The notes below the pieces were generated by a model. That model saw nothing but the letters and a program-made list of their open reading frames with translations, had not been told where the DNA came from and ran no database searches. Made by a program: the position numbers and the translations under genes. Positions 18,111 through 27,798 of a stretch of 64,000 bases of DNA are shown in pieces; the stretch's first letter is position 1, and each line of letters begins with the position of its first letter. Source of the stretch: Nitrososphaerota archaeon (lineage in GTDB: Archaea; Thermoproteota; Nitrososphaeria; Nitrososphaerales; Gagatemarchaeaceae); assembly GCA_027320425.1 (NCBI GenBank), contig DAHVLJ010000020.1, forward strand, positions 1 through 64,000, given 5' to 3'.

Positions 18111-19463
18111 TTGAGTCCGAGGAAGTTCGCAAAAGTCGAAGGCAAGCTGCCGGGCGCCAAGGCGAGCGCCGTGGTCAAGGCTTCAGCCAGATACATCGCA
18201 CCCTCGTTTTCGCGCTTCTACCCCCTCGTCGTCGAGTCCGCCCATGGTGCGCTGGTGAAGGATGTCGATGGGAACCAGTTCATCGACTTCGCGGCAGGGA
18301 TAGCTGTGCTCAGCACCGGGTCGACCCACCCTAAAGTCGTCCAGGCCATCAAGGACCAGGCTGAGAAGTTCATCCACTTCTCATACACTGACTTCTACTA
18401 TGAGAACCTGATCGAGCTTTCCGAGAAGCTGATCCCAATGATGCCTGGCGGCGAAAGGAAGATGGTGTATTACGGCAACAGCGGCGCCGAAGCCATAGAA
18501 GCGGCGATGAAACTGACAAGGACCCACACTAAGAGGACTACGTTCCTTGCACATTCTGGCGCGTTCCATGGGAGGACCATGGGGGCCCTGAGCCTGACAG
18601 CGAGCAAGCCGATGCAGCGCAAGGGTTCGCTGCCCCTCATCCCCGACGTCGTCCACTTCCCGTTCCCCTATTGCTACAGGTGCCCTTGGAAACAGACTTT
18701 CCCCGAGTGTGACTACTACTGCGTCGACTACTTCAAGGAGCAATACCTTGAGAAGTTCGTGCCTGTCGACGAGGTCGCGTCATACTTCTTCGAGTCCATA
18801 CAGGGAGAAGGAGGGTACGTCCCCGCGCCCCCAGAGTACTTCAAGAAGATGGAGTTCCTCCGCAAAGAGGGCGTCCTTTTCGTAGACGATGAGATACAGA
18901 CAGGGGTCGGGAGAACAGGGAAATTCCTTGGAATAGAATACTACGGCGTCGTCCCCGACGTCGTCACGATAGCCAAGGGGATAGCCTCGGGCCTACCGTT
19001 GAGCGCCACCGTCGCCAAGGCAGAGATTATGGAAAGCTGGAAGCCAGGTCAGCACGCTTCCACTTTCGGAGCTAACCCGGTTGCAGTTCAGGCCAGTCTT
19101 GCGACGCTGGAAGCGATAAAGGCGGAAAAACTGGTGGAGAACGCCAACCGTTTGGGCGCGAAAGCCAAGAGGCGTTTCCTTGAGATGAAGGAGAAGTATG
19201 AGATAGTCGGCGATGTCAGGGGCATGGGACTCTTCCTTGGCATCGAGATTGTCAAAGACAAGAAGAGCAAGGCAAGAGGGGAGGAGGAAGCGCGCCGAAT
19301 CATGGACTACTGTTTCCAGCACGGCACCCTGGTGATAATGGCCGGGCGCAACACGCTCCGGTTCGTGCCTCCATTGAACATAACAGAAGACGTCATGGAT
19401 GAGGGGGTGGACATCTTGGAAGAAGGGATTGCTGCCGTCAATTCGGCCAGCAAGAAAACGTAG
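18111..19463 (+). CDS. Class III (4-aminobutyrate-type) aminotransferase
   Basis: YYGNSGAEAIEAAMKLTR, GAFHGRTMGALSLT, VDDEIQTGVGRTGKF; likely TTG start at 18111 rather than the ORF-track start. Confidence 0.88.
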   Translation: MSPRKFAKVEGKLPGAKASAVVKASARYIAPSFSRFYPLVVESAHGALVKDVDGNQFIDFAAGIAVLSTGSTHPKVVQAIKDQAEKFIHFSYTDFYYENLIELSEKLIPMMPGGERKMVYYGNSGAEAIEAAMKLTRTHTKRTTFLAHSGAFHGRTMGALSLTASKPMQRKGSLPLIPDVVHFPFPYCYRCPWKQTFPECDYYCVDYFKEQYLEKFVPVDEVASYFFESIQGEGGYVPAPPEYFKKMEFLRKEGVLFVDDEIQTGVGRTGKFLGIEYYGVVPDVVTIAKGIASGLPLSATVAKAEIMESWKPGQHASTFGANPVAVQASLATLEAIKAEKLVENANRLGAKAKRRFLEMKEKYEIVGDVRGMGLFLGIEIVKDKKSKARGEEEARRIMDYCFQHGTLVIMAGRNTLRFVPPLNITEDVMDEGVDILEEGIAAVNSASKKT

Positions 19464-19465
19464 CC

Positions 19466-20866
19466 ATGTACGACTTCGAGACGCTGCTCGGAGATCTGCT
19501 TCAGCAGAAGCCCGGACTGACCAGAGAAGACATTCTGCGGCGGGTCGAAGAGAAGAAGAAGACCGTGGGCGCCGGCTACCTGACAGATCAGGGGGCCCTC
19601 TTCCTCGTAGCCGGAGAGGCGGGAGTCTCTCTTCGCAAAGACAACGCGTCGTCAGACATGACGATCAAGGACCTCTATATCGGAGCGAATGACGTCACTG
19701 TCGCCGCCAGGGTCCTGGCCGTCTACCCTGAGTCGACATACAACAAGAAGGACGGGGGGACAGGAAGATACCGTAGGCTTGTGCTTTTCGATGGCAGAAG
19801 TTCGGTCCGGCTCACGGTGTGGGAAGAGGGGCTGGAGCAGGTGGCGAAACTCAACCTCGCCGTCGACACCCCGGTGAGGGTCGCGGACGCCTATGTGAAG
19901 CAGGGGCTCGATGGCAAAGCGAACCTCAACCTCGGCAAGAGGGGAAAGATAGAGATCCTCACTGATGAGAAGACGATCGCCAAGTTCCCTTCGATGTCAA
20001 CTTTGACGCAAAGGCTGCCGAGCCTGACGAAGGAAGAGCAGTTCGTGGCGCTCGAAGGGGTCGTGAGCTCGGAGCCGAGATATAGTGAGTTTGTCAGGAG
20101 CGATGGTTCGGAGGGGTCTCTTTTTCAGTTCGGAGTGGGCCGCGACGGTGGGAAGGAGACGAGGGTAGTCATTTGGAGCCCGACGGCGCGGCCTGAGCTC
20201 AGGCGCGGACAGAAGGTGCGCGTAACCAACGTCAGGGCGAGGCGTTCCAACACAGGCGACTACGAGCTTCACGGTGATGCGGGCAGCACAGTGACTGTGG
20301 CGGGACCCGCTGGGAAGACTGAGCTTAGGGTGGCGGCCACGAGCTCAAGCCAGGACTTCAAACTGCTCCTCGGCGTGGGGAAGGATAAGCGGGTGAGGTT
20401 CGTCGAAGTTGGCAGGGGAGTGAAGGAGCCGTCCCAGGGAGAGTTAGTGTCGGTAGCACCTGACGACTCGACCGAGGGGAGGCTGTACTGCAGAACTCCG
20501 GGCTCGATTAAGGTGATGGACGACGACGCGTTCCCCGGAATCGAAGAGCTGGCGACCAAGCTCAGAGATGCGAAGGAAGAGGACGCACAGATTATGGTCG
20601 AAGTGATAGCTCTGTCCCATGGTACGGTGGACGACGTCCATTTGCGGGACGGCGCGGTCGTGAAGAAAGGGGAACTGGTGATTGGAGACGACTCGGGCGA
20701 TCTTAAGCTCGTGGCGTGGAGAGAGCTATCCACCAAAGTCTCTGGTATTCAGCCGGGCCAGAGGCTGAGGCTCGTCGGGGTCGCATCGAAGGCGACCAAG
20801 ATGGGTGGCTGGAACCTGCAGCTCTCGAACTTGAGTGTCTTGGAGAGATTAGGGGGAAGAACGTAG
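19466..20866 (+). CDS. Single-stranded DNA-binding protein, RPA-like (multiple OB folds)
   Basis: Repeated OB patterns (VTVAARVLAVYPESTYNKKDGGTGRYRRLVLFDGRSSVRLTVWEE; GELVIGDDSGDLKLVAWRELSTKVSGIQPGQRLRLVGV). Confidence 0.8.
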   Translation: MYDFETLLGDLLQQKPGLTREDILRRVEEKKKTVGAGYLTDQGALFLVAGEAGVSLRKDNASSDMTIKDLYIGANDVTVAARVLAVYPESTYNKKDGGTGRYRRLVLFDGRSSVRLTVWEEGLEQVAKLNLAVDTPVRVADAYVKQGLDGKANLNLGKRGKIEILTDEKTIAKFPSMSTLTQRLPSLTKEEQFVALEGVVSSEPRYSEFVRSDGSEGSLFQFGVGRDGGKETRVVIWSPTARPELRRGQKVRVTNVRARRSNTGDYELHGDAGSTVTVAGPAGKTELRVAATSSSQDFKLLLGVGKDKRVRFVEVGRGVKEPSQGELVSVAPDDSTEGRLYCRTPGSIKVMDDDAFPGIEELATKLRDAKEEDAQIMVEVIALSHGTVDDVHLRDGAVVKKGELVIGDDSGDLKLVAWRELSTKVSGIQPGQRLRLVGVASKATKMGGWNLQLSNLSVLERLGGRT

Positions 20867-20867
20867 G

Positions 20868-21875
20868 CTATCGGGCGCCTGGTTTCCGCGCCCTCCATGC
20901 GGCCGCTGATACTTCAGCGATGATTCTCTCTCCTTTGGCTTCGTATCCCCCTGGCGAGCTTGTGGGGATGTCGTTCACCAGGACGGCGAGCACGTAAGAT
21001 GCCTGTCCGTCCATGACAATCCCGGCGTCGTTCACAGTCCCCTTCATGGTCCCGGTCTTGTGAGCCAGTACCTGTTTCTTCGGGATGCCCTTTCTGATTC
21101 TGCTCCGACCGGTCTCACACGCCGCCATGATGTCCATCACTTCGTCGGTGAACCTGCCCAGAGCGCGCTCCTGGTGTATTTTAGTGAAGGTTTCGACCAA
21201 GTCTCGTGGCGAGGTGAAGTCCCCGTTCTCCTCCCCTTTTGTGGTGAGCGGCCTCCCATGCTCGTCGTCGATCGCGTTCAGGAGCTCGAGTTCTTTTGCC
21301 GTGTGGACGCCTGAAAGCCTGTGGATGTTTTCCCTGATCTGGGATGTGTAAAGCCGGTTGTCGTTCCCCTTCGAAGAGAGTCCCAAAAGCTCCGCGATAT
21401 GCGCCGCCTCCTTCCGAGTGTAGGAACCAGCCAGGAGGTCTTTGCAGCTCGAGCCCACCTGTGTGTTCTTCAGGCCGAGCCAGGATATAGTGTCAGCCAC
21501 GCTAGCACGTCCAAGGTGGTCAAAGAGCACGTCGGCGGCAGTGTTGTCGCTGATTATCATCATCAGCCTGGCGTAGTCGCGCAGTCGCAGGCCGGCGCCC
21601 GCACCAACGTATTGGAGGACCCCTGAGCCAACCGACCTGTCGGTGTCCTTCAGAGCGAGCCTAGAGTCGGGGTTTAACCTCCCTTCGAAGAAGCGGCGGT
21701 ACAGGTCTATGAGGACGAACACCTTGAAGACACTTGCGGTGGAAAACCTCCTGTCGGGGTTCACGAATGCCGTCTCTCCAGTGGCGAACGACTTGTACCC
21801 GACCCCTACGGACACTTTCTGCTTCTTACAGTAACGAAGAAACGTGAGCTGCAGGCTCTGTACTCTTGTGTTCAT
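20868..21875 (-). CDS. Class A beta-lactamase-fold serine hydrolase
   Basis: SVFK (SxxK), SDN, HKTG motifs in correct order; no obvious signal peptide. Confidence 0.82.
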   Translation of the reverse strand: MNTRVQSLQLTFLRYCKKQKVSVGVGYKSFATGETAFVNPDRRFSTASVFKVFVLIDLYRRFFEGRLNPDSRLALKDTDRSVGSGVLQYVGAGAGLRLRDYARLMMIISDNTAADVLFDHLGRASVADTISWLGLKNTQVGSSCKDLLAGSYTRKEAAHIAELLGLSSKGNDNRLYTSQIRENIHRLSGVHTAKELELLNAIDDEHGRPLTTKGEENGDFTSPRDLVETFTKIHQERALGRFTDEVMDIMAACETGRSRIRKGIPKKQVLAHKTGTMKGTVNDAGIVMDGQASYVLAVLVNDIPTSSPGGYEAKGERIIAEVSAAAWRARKPGAR

Positions 21876-21890
21876 CGCGTCGTTACGTTC

Positions 21891-22055
21891 TCAGGCCTTC
21901 GTGCGCCGCAGGGCCTCGTATTCGTAAACGAACACTATCACAAGCCCCACTACGAACAGGATTATCATCGTGGTGCTGATGAAGTTGTAGTAACTGTTCA
22001 GGTCGAGGAACGGAAACAACTTGGATGTCGCGAGCCCGCGTCCGATATTAAGCAT
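21891..22055 (-). CDS. 54-aa single-TM small protein
   Basis: Start MLNIGRGLATSKLFPFLDLNSYYNFISTTMIILFVVGLVIVFVYEYEALRRTKA. Confidence 0.5.
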   Translation of the reverse strand: MLNIGRGLATSKLFPFLDLNSYYNFISTTMIILFVVGLVIVFVYEYEALRRTKA

Positions 22056-22121
22056 TGCTGGGCTGGATGGTCCCTCGGTTCGCCAATGATTTTTATCCCC
22101 AAGGCGCGACGGCGTGGCAGT

Positions 22122-22270
22122 GCCGAGGTGGCCTAGCCTAGTCATGGCACCAGGCTACACCCATGAGGGTGAAACTCATAATCCTGGGCTAGGAGAAGAG
22201 ATCTGGGGAGCCCGAAGCGGGCAGGTCCCGCCGGGCCCAGAGGTCGGGGGCGCGAATCCCCCCCTCGGCA
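22122..22270 (+). tRNA. Class II tRNA, probably Leu, with multiple introns (CCA encoded to 22273); anticodon unresolved
   Basis: Acceptor GCCGAGG/CCTCGGC, A73 plus CCA, D-arm GCCTAGCCTAGTCATGGC resembling the tRNA-Leu at 40438; 149 nt so about 60 nt of introns expected. Confidence 0.6.
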
Positions 22271-22301
22271 CCAGGACTTTGGTTTCTGTGTTGTTGAAGA
22301 G

Positions 22302-22388
22302 AGCCACGGGTGGGATTCGGACCCACGACATCCACCTGTTTGGGCGGCGCTTACCAAGGTGGCGCTCTAGCCACTGAGCCACCGTGGC
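22302..22388 (-). tRNA. tRNA-Thr(GGU) with 14-nt intron
   Basis: Reverse complement GCCACGG TG GCTC..GAGC G CCACC TTGGTA[14 nt]A GGTGG ATGTC GTGGG TCCGAAT CCCAC CCGTGGC T; U73 matches the other Thr tRNA. Confidence 0.9.
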
Positions 22389-22434
22389 ACTCGGCACGGC
22401 ACCGACCGAACTCGATTCTTAACTGTTCGGGGAG

Positions 22435-23070
22435 CTAACGGGCCAGGAAACCTGCCAGTTCGTCCAGATCGCCGAAGATGTGGTCGGGCTTTTCCGCGGC
22501 CAGTCTGATCGCTTGTATCTGTCCCCTCGCAAGTGCGACTGATATGACGTTGGCGCTCTTCGCTGCCTGTATGTCGGCCGGGGAGTCGCCGACGTAAACC
22601 GCTTCTCCGGGTTTGATTTTGAGCGCCGCGAGAGTCTTCTCCAGCATGTATGGAGAGGGCTTCAGGTGTTCCTTCTTCACTCCGAACTCCAGGGAGTCGA
22701 AGATGCGTCGCATCCTGAACCTCTTGAGCTCTTCCTCTATGCGGTCTTTGGAACCGTTGGATACGAGCGCGAGCATATACCTGTCGTCCTTGAGCGCCGT
22801 GAGGCACTTCAGGGCGTCGTGATGGAGGGCGGGTTTCTCTTCCGCGTAAAGCCGCACCCAGTCTTCGTCAGCCCGCTTCCAGAACTTCTGGGGGAGCCCT
22901 ATCCGCTGGTAGAAGTCGTACCAGTTTGGGCTCTGGTACTCCAAGAACTCGTCTTTGGTGAGCAGTCTTGTCCCGAACGCGGCAAAGATCTTGTTGTAGA
23001 CGTTGAAGCTCGCGCCCATCGAGTCAATCAGGACCCCATCCCAGTCGAACACGACCGCGGTCGTCTTCAT
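22435..23070 (-). CDS. HAD-family hydrolase (phosphoglycolate phosphatase-like)
   Basis: Start MKTTAVVFDWDGVLIDS; VSNGSKD; KPSPYML; YVGDSPADIQAA. Confidence 0.9.
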   Translation of the reverse strand: MKTTAVVFDWDGVLIDSMGASFNVYNKIFAAFGTRLLTKDEFLEYQSPNWYDFYQRIGLPQKFWKRADEDWVRLYAEEKPALHHDALKCLTALKDDRYMLALVSNGSKDRIEEELKRFRMRRIFDSLEFGVKKEHLKPSPYMLEKTLAALKIKPGEAVYVGDSPADIQAAKSANVISVALARGQIQAIRLAAEKPDHIFGDLDELAGFLAR

Positions 23071-23173
23071 GCCTTGCCTGAGGGCTGCTGGGCCGCGAGT
23101 ATTTGACTGCGGACATGGCCGGCAGGGTTGCTGTGGCCAAGGTTGATAGAACCCCGGGACGCTCGTCTGCCCG

Positions 23174-23920
23174 TTGGGACGGCGCACTGACACAGATGCG
23201 TATGGACATGAGGTGTGGGATTACTACACTGGGCGCCGGGGCCGGGAGACCATCGAAAGGGAGGACGGCCTCATAGACCCGTCAGAGGGCCTCCCGGCAG
23301 GGTACTTCGGCTCGCTGAAAGACTGGGACCCTGTGGAGAGGAAAGGGATTGCTTTCGTGAAGGGGAGGGTCCTCGATGTTGGGTGCGGGCCCGGCAGGGT
23401 CGCCCTCTATCTTCAGAGGCACAAGAAGCTCAGGGTCCTCGGCATAGACAGCTCTCCTCTCGCCCTGAAGGTCGCAAGGGCTCGGGGCGTCAAGAGGACG
23501 CGGCTGTTGGCCTTCGAAGACATCGACTTTGCTCCAGGGTCGTTCGATACTGTGGTCATGTATGGGAACAACTTCGGGCTCTTCGGCAACAGGAGTAAAG
23601 CCAAACGGCTGTTGAAGAAACTACATGTTATGACGTCGGCCGACGCGGTCTTGGCTTGTTCGAGCGTCGACCCATACAAAACCGACAATCCAGATCACCT
23701 TCGCTACCAGCGATGGAACCGGGCCAGGGGGAGGATGGCGGGGCAGGCTAGGATAAGGGCGAGATATCGGGTTTGGGTTGGCCCGTGGTTCGATTATCTG
23801 CTGGTGTCGCCGCAAGAGATGAAGGCGCTTGTATCGGGGACTGGGTGGAAGGTCGAATGGGTTGTTGTGTCCGAGGAAGGGCCGCTGTATGTCGGAGTTC
23901 TGCGGAAGGAAGCGTGGTGA
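23174..23920 (+). CDS. Class I SAM-dependent methyltransferase
   Basis: GRVLDVGCGPGRVALYLQ, FAPGSFDTVVMYGNNFGLF. Confidence 0.85.
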   Translation: MGRRTDTDAYGHEVWDYYTGRRGRETIEREDGLIDPSEGLPAGYFGSLKDWDPVERKGIAFVKGRVLDVGCGPGRVALYLQRHKKLRVLGIDSSPLALKVARARGVKRTRLLAFEDIDFAPGSFDTVVMYGNNFGLFGNRSKAKRLLKKLHVMTSADAVLACSSVDPYKTDNPDHLRYQRWNRARGRMAGQARIRARYRVWVGPWFDYLLVSPQEMKALVSGTGWKVEWVVVSEEGPLYVGVLRKEAW

Positions 23921-24024
23921 CCTATTGTATATGTCGCGAAGCGGGCCTCCACGTTAGTTGAGAGCGGTAGGGCGAGCCCGGTCCCGAATGCGAACACATA
24001 GAAAAGATAACTAATCGCCGCGCC

Positions 24025-24786
24025 TTGGAGCGGCCGTTGCTGCGGAGGGTCATCGTCGCCGTGCTGATCCTATTCGTAACGAGCTTTGCGTTCTCTGTCT
24101 CGTATTGCCCCGGGAGCCCTCAGGCTCCTGCTTGTGTCGCCTCGGTCCCCTACGAAGTGAACGCCTTCTTCTTCGTCGGTTCCCTCACAGCCCTGCCGGT
24201 CCTTATAGTGTTCGCCTGGGTCCAGAACAGACGGAGACGACTTAATCCATCTCTCGCTGGGTACGAGCCGTCAGTTACGGTTCCTGACTGGGGACCCATG
24301 TACGTGTACTGGCTCGCCGATAAGCTGGAGCGCATAGGCTACTTGGTGCAACGGAACGCCGAAATCCCGGGGCTTCCCTACAAACTCGCGTTCTTCGCGT
24401 CCAGGTCACGCAAGGGCCTCTTCAGCAGGTCACTACAGTACATCGGTGCGGTCTATCTGCCGAACACGGTCCGGAGAGAGGCCGAAGAACTCTCCGTCCG
24501 TCTAGCCGACTTCTGTCTCGCTTCTTCGAGGAAGGGCAAATCAGTCGTATTCGCACCGGGCTCTCTGATTGTCACGTTGCTCGTGGCTGACGGTGTCGAT
24601 GTCGGGGTCAAAGAATGGATTAGAGAGACGAAGCCCAGGCGTCACTGGGGAGCACTCGAATCATTGATCTTGATTCCCACGGATGACAGGAAGATCTACT
24701 ATTGTAGGAAGACCCCGGTCTGGGGAGGCGCCCTCTACTCCAGTTTTGTGAGCAGCGTCGAGAAGGTACTGCAGATGAAAGGCTAA
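24025..24786 (+). CDS. Membrane-anchored hypothetical protein
   Basis: Two N-terminal hydrophobic segments then soluble domain; no recognised motif. Confidence 0.55.
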   Translation: MERPLLRRVIVAVLILFVTSFAFSVSYCPGSPQAPACVASVPYEVNAFFFVGSLTALPVLIVFAWVQNRRRRLNPSLAGYEPSVTVPDWGPMYVYWLADKLERIGYLVQRNAEIPGLPYKLAFFASRSRKGLFSRSLQYIGAVYLPNTVRREAEELSVRLADFCLASSRKGKSVVFAPGSLIVTLLVADGVDVGVKEWIRETKPRRHWGALESLILIPTDDRKIYYCRKTPVWGGALYSSFVSSVEKVLQMKG

Positions 24787-24796
24787 CTGGTTACAC

Positions 24797-25867
24797 TTAG
24801 GCGTAGGCTCCACCAGCGTTCGTATCACTTGGAACTCTTGACGCTTCCAACTCCCAGATAAGTGGCATCCTTGACCTGCCACCGCGTCCTTCAAGCACCA
24901 GCAACTTGTCCGTCCTGTCAATCTTGAACTGGCGGGTCAGGAAGGGCCCAAAGTTCTCTGCGCACACCTGGTGGAACCCTTCGGTCTTTCCTTCGAGCTT
25001 CGCTATGTCTCCCCATTTCTCGTATCTGAACTGTCCTCCCATCGGCGAGCGCCACGTCTCAGCTGCAAAGGAATAGCCTTCCGGCCTGGCCTGGTTGATT
25101 ATAGCTATCGCCTGCGTCATCGGGTCCGGGCCCTGTATGAGGTTCACAGCCAATTCCCTGCCCTTCCACATGAGCAATTCGGGCTGGAAGTTGGCTCCTT
25201 CGCCGATGACCTTGCGGGCGTTGTCTAGCTGCATGTCATAGATGAGGGTCAGCATGTCGCGCGTCTTGGCGTCTTTTAATCCACTCACCCACTTGCTTTT
25301 GGCCTCCTCTACTTTCTTCTCGATTTCGACCTGTGGCGCCTTCGGCTCGCCCGAGGGCGTGTTCTTCCACTTCTCCAGGGCAGTCAAGGCGTACCGCCAC
25401 ACGACCCGCCTCATGGCAAGGAACTCGGGTTCGGGGAGACCGGGCGAGAACTCGTGTATGGAAGTCATGATGCCGTAAATCAGCTCTTCGTCCTGCATGT
25501 TGCGGTGAACCTTGCAACGAGTGTCGAGTATTTTGGTGAATCCGAAGGCCAGCCTCAACTTTCCTGCCTCCTGGACGAAGAAACCGTGTCGCAGCGCAGG
25601 TCTGAAGTCAAGCCTTTCGCGCTTCGCCTTCTCCTTCTCCCACTTCCACTGTTCCTGGGTCATACTTGCAATCGGGGGGATGTCTGTTTGGTACTTTGTG
25701 GGCTGGGTCGAGAACTTCGACTGATCATAGGGCCTATCCTGTGCTTTCCGGTCGGACATCCATCCTTGGATTACCTTGTCGACCTCTCCTCTAAGGACGC
25801 GTCTGAAGACCATGGTGCCATCATAGTAGATGTCGACGTACTCATCGGGAGGGGAGCTCAACTCCAT
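24797..25867 (-). CDS. Hypothetical protein
   Basis: Long ORF (356 aa) with archaeal-like composition; no family recognised. Confidence 0.6.
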   Translation of the reverse strand: MELSSPPDEYVDIYYDGTMVFRRVLRGEVDKVIQGWMSDRKAQDRPYDQSKFSTQPTKYQTDIPPIASMTQEQWKWEKEKAKRERLDFRPALRHGFFVQEAGKLRLAFGFTKILDTRCKVHRNMQDEELIYGIMTSIHEFSPGLPEPEFLAMRRVVWRYALTALEKWKNTPSGEPKAPQVEIEKKVEEAKSKWVSGLKDAKTRDMLTLIYDMQLDNARKVIGEGANFQPELLMWKGRELAVNLIQGPDPMTQAIAIINQARPEGYSFAAETWRSPMGGQFRYEKWGDIAKLEGKTEGFHQVCAENFGPFLTRQFKIDRTDKLLVLEGRGGRSRMPLIWELEASRVPSDTNAGGAYA

Positions 25868-25948
25868 GACCTTGACATAATCCTGGGATTAAAAGCACCC
25901 CAGAGGTCCAGGATGCTTGGTGTCGTCTGCTCGAGTGTCTGGGTCGAA

Positions 25949-26725
25949 CTAACGCCTTGGGCTCTTCGCGATTTGCTCAAGTGTCGTCTCGAAGCCTGAC
26001 GACTGAAGTAAATTCCCGATAACCAGTATGTCTGCGCCCGCTTTCGCGGCGGTCGTTGCCGCCTCGGGTGTAGTTATGCCACCGCCTACGATTAGAATCC
26101 CATCGTAGACTTTCCTGACGGCCCTTATCGTCTCTTGGGGTATCGGCTCGCCCGACCCGCTTCCCGCCTCGAGGTATAGCGTCCTCATTCCAAGGTACTT
26201 CGCCGCAAGGGCGTAGATCACCGCCAAGCTCGGTTTGGATGCGGGCAGGCCATTGACCTGGCCGATGAAGCTGGCCGCGCTGTGGTTGCCGAAGACCAAG
26301 TAACCCATTGGGATGGCCTCGATTTTGCTCTTGTAGACCTCTATCGCCCCCAGCGCCTGGGCCCCGACGATGAAGTATGGATTGGTCGAGTTGAGCAGGG
26401 AACTGAAGAGGATAGCGTCAGCATATCGTGATACACCGGTAATGTTTCCGGGGAAAAGAACCACGGGAATCCGGCGTGATTCGTTGTGACCTTGGCGTGA
26501 CTCCATGTGACTCTTCACCGACCTCACAATCGCGTCGAGTCTTCCTTGATTGGCAAGGGTCGAGCCGCCGACAAGAACCAGAGACGCCCCGACGCCGACT
26601 GCCTTGGCTGCCGTGGCTGCGGCTTGCTTCGGAGAGAAGTCCTCGGGATCTATTAAGGCGGCGACTATCGCCCCTTTCTTCGTTTCGTGTAGGAGTTCTT
26701 TCTCTACTGGGCCGAGCTCTAGCAA
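25949..26725 (-). CDS. Geranylgeranylglyceryl phosphate synthase (PcrB/GGGPS family)
   Basis: ALIDPEDF, LVGGSTL, VLFPGN, YLEAGSGSGEPIP, LIVGGGITTPEAA. Confidence 0.93.
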   Translation of the reverse strand: MLELGPVEKELLHETKKGAIVAALIDPEDFSPKQAAATAAKAVGVGASLVLVGGSTLANQGRLDAIVRSVKSHMESRQGHNESRRIPVVLFPGNITGVSRYADAILFSSLLNSTNPYFIVGAQALGAIEVYKSKIEAIPMGYLVFGNHSAASFIGQVNGLPASKPSLAVIYALAAKYLGMRTLYLEAGSGSGEPIPQETIRAVRKVYDGILIVGGGITTPEAATTAAKAGADILVIGNLLQSSGFETTLEQIAKSPRR

Positions 26726-26726
26726 A

Positions 26727-26987
26727 TCAGACCCCGGCCTTGGCGTAGTCGTCTACGAAGGTGTTGTAGACGTCTATGTTGGCCCTCTTGGTCGAGTATC
26801 GCATTTCCCTGCCGGCATGTAGCGGGCAGTTGGGGTTGCCGCATGTGACGCGAAACACAAAATCCTGTGATGCAGGATCCTGTTCTGATGTGATACGAAT
26901 CGCTATCAGACCGCAACGAGGGCATGCGAAGACAGAAGGCAGCGTCCTGTGGACCACTCGAAGGGTTTTCTTGCGTCTCCTACCCAA
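26727..26987 (-). CDS. Elf1-like transcription elongation zinc protein
   Basis: MGRRRKKTLRVVHRTLPSVFACPRCG...CGNPNCPL: basic N-terminus plus zinc ribbon; stops immediately before GGGPS start. Confidence 0.65.
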   Translation of the reverse strand: MGRRRKKTLRVVHRTLPSVFACPRCGLIAIRITSEQDPASQDFVFRVTCGNPNCPLHAGREMRYSTKRANIDVYNTFVDDYAKAGV

Positions 26988-27177
26988 TCTCTCTCGCCCG
27001 CTCGTCTGTTATCTGAAGTAGATAAGGTAGCATCTCCTGCGCTCAGGTAGCGATTCGTATTATTTCGCGTTTTATTCTGCGCTTATTACGTTTCTATGAA
27101 CTTTTGATTGATAGACGTTGATTTGTTGTAAACACCGGGTTGGGAATCCTTAATACAAAAGAAGCAACAGAGTTGGC

Positions 27178-27534
27178 GTGGACCTACCAGATACGCTTGT
27201 AGAAAGATCGTCGCTGACCAAGCGGCAGTTGGAGGCGTTGGAAAGCTACCTTCGGGTCGCGCTTGGTGAGATCAGGTATCGAGAGGCCGCCGCCAGCGGA
27301 ACTTCGAAGCCAGTAACTGTTGGGTCGTACTTTCGGAGCGTACAGCAGGCAAGAGAGAACGTCAGGAAGTCCATTGTCACGCTCTTGATTGGGATTTGGT
27401 TGGGTGTCGTAAAAGTGGAGGACGTCAGAAGGCTGCTAGATGTCGCTGGTGGGGGAGTTAGAGACCTCTCGGCGGAAGAAAACGCTCGGCTTGTGGGGTT
27501 GCTGCGAGCGTTGGTCGACCGGATAGTCGCATGA
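27178..27534 (+). CDS. Hypothetical helical protein
   Basis: GTG start, 118 aa; promoter-like cttaatacaaaag upstream. Confidence 0.5.
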   Translation: MDLPDTLVERSSLTKRQLEALESYLRVALGEIRYREAAASGTSKPVTVGSYFRSVQQARENVRKSIVTLLIGIWLGVVKVEDVRRLLDVAGGGVRDLSAEENARLVGLLRALVDRIVA

Positions 27535-27798
27535 TTGGCTTTTCACATCGCGTGGGGCGTCCGGCCGCTTGATGTGATGTCCAGAGTAAGTAGACGTCGA
27601 ACACAAAATTAACGCGTCCGATTCCTGGGTGGCCTGTGGTTTTCCTCCTGGTGGCCTGATATCTGAGTTCGTTTCATGGTGTGCAGGAGCAATCAAGGTG
27701 GGTTTCGTAGTCTGTCCAAGACATGAGCGTGTGGCTTCGGAAGAGGGTTCTTCGGGTCACAGTTTATATCACAACAAAAATCACGCGGGAGTCACGCG

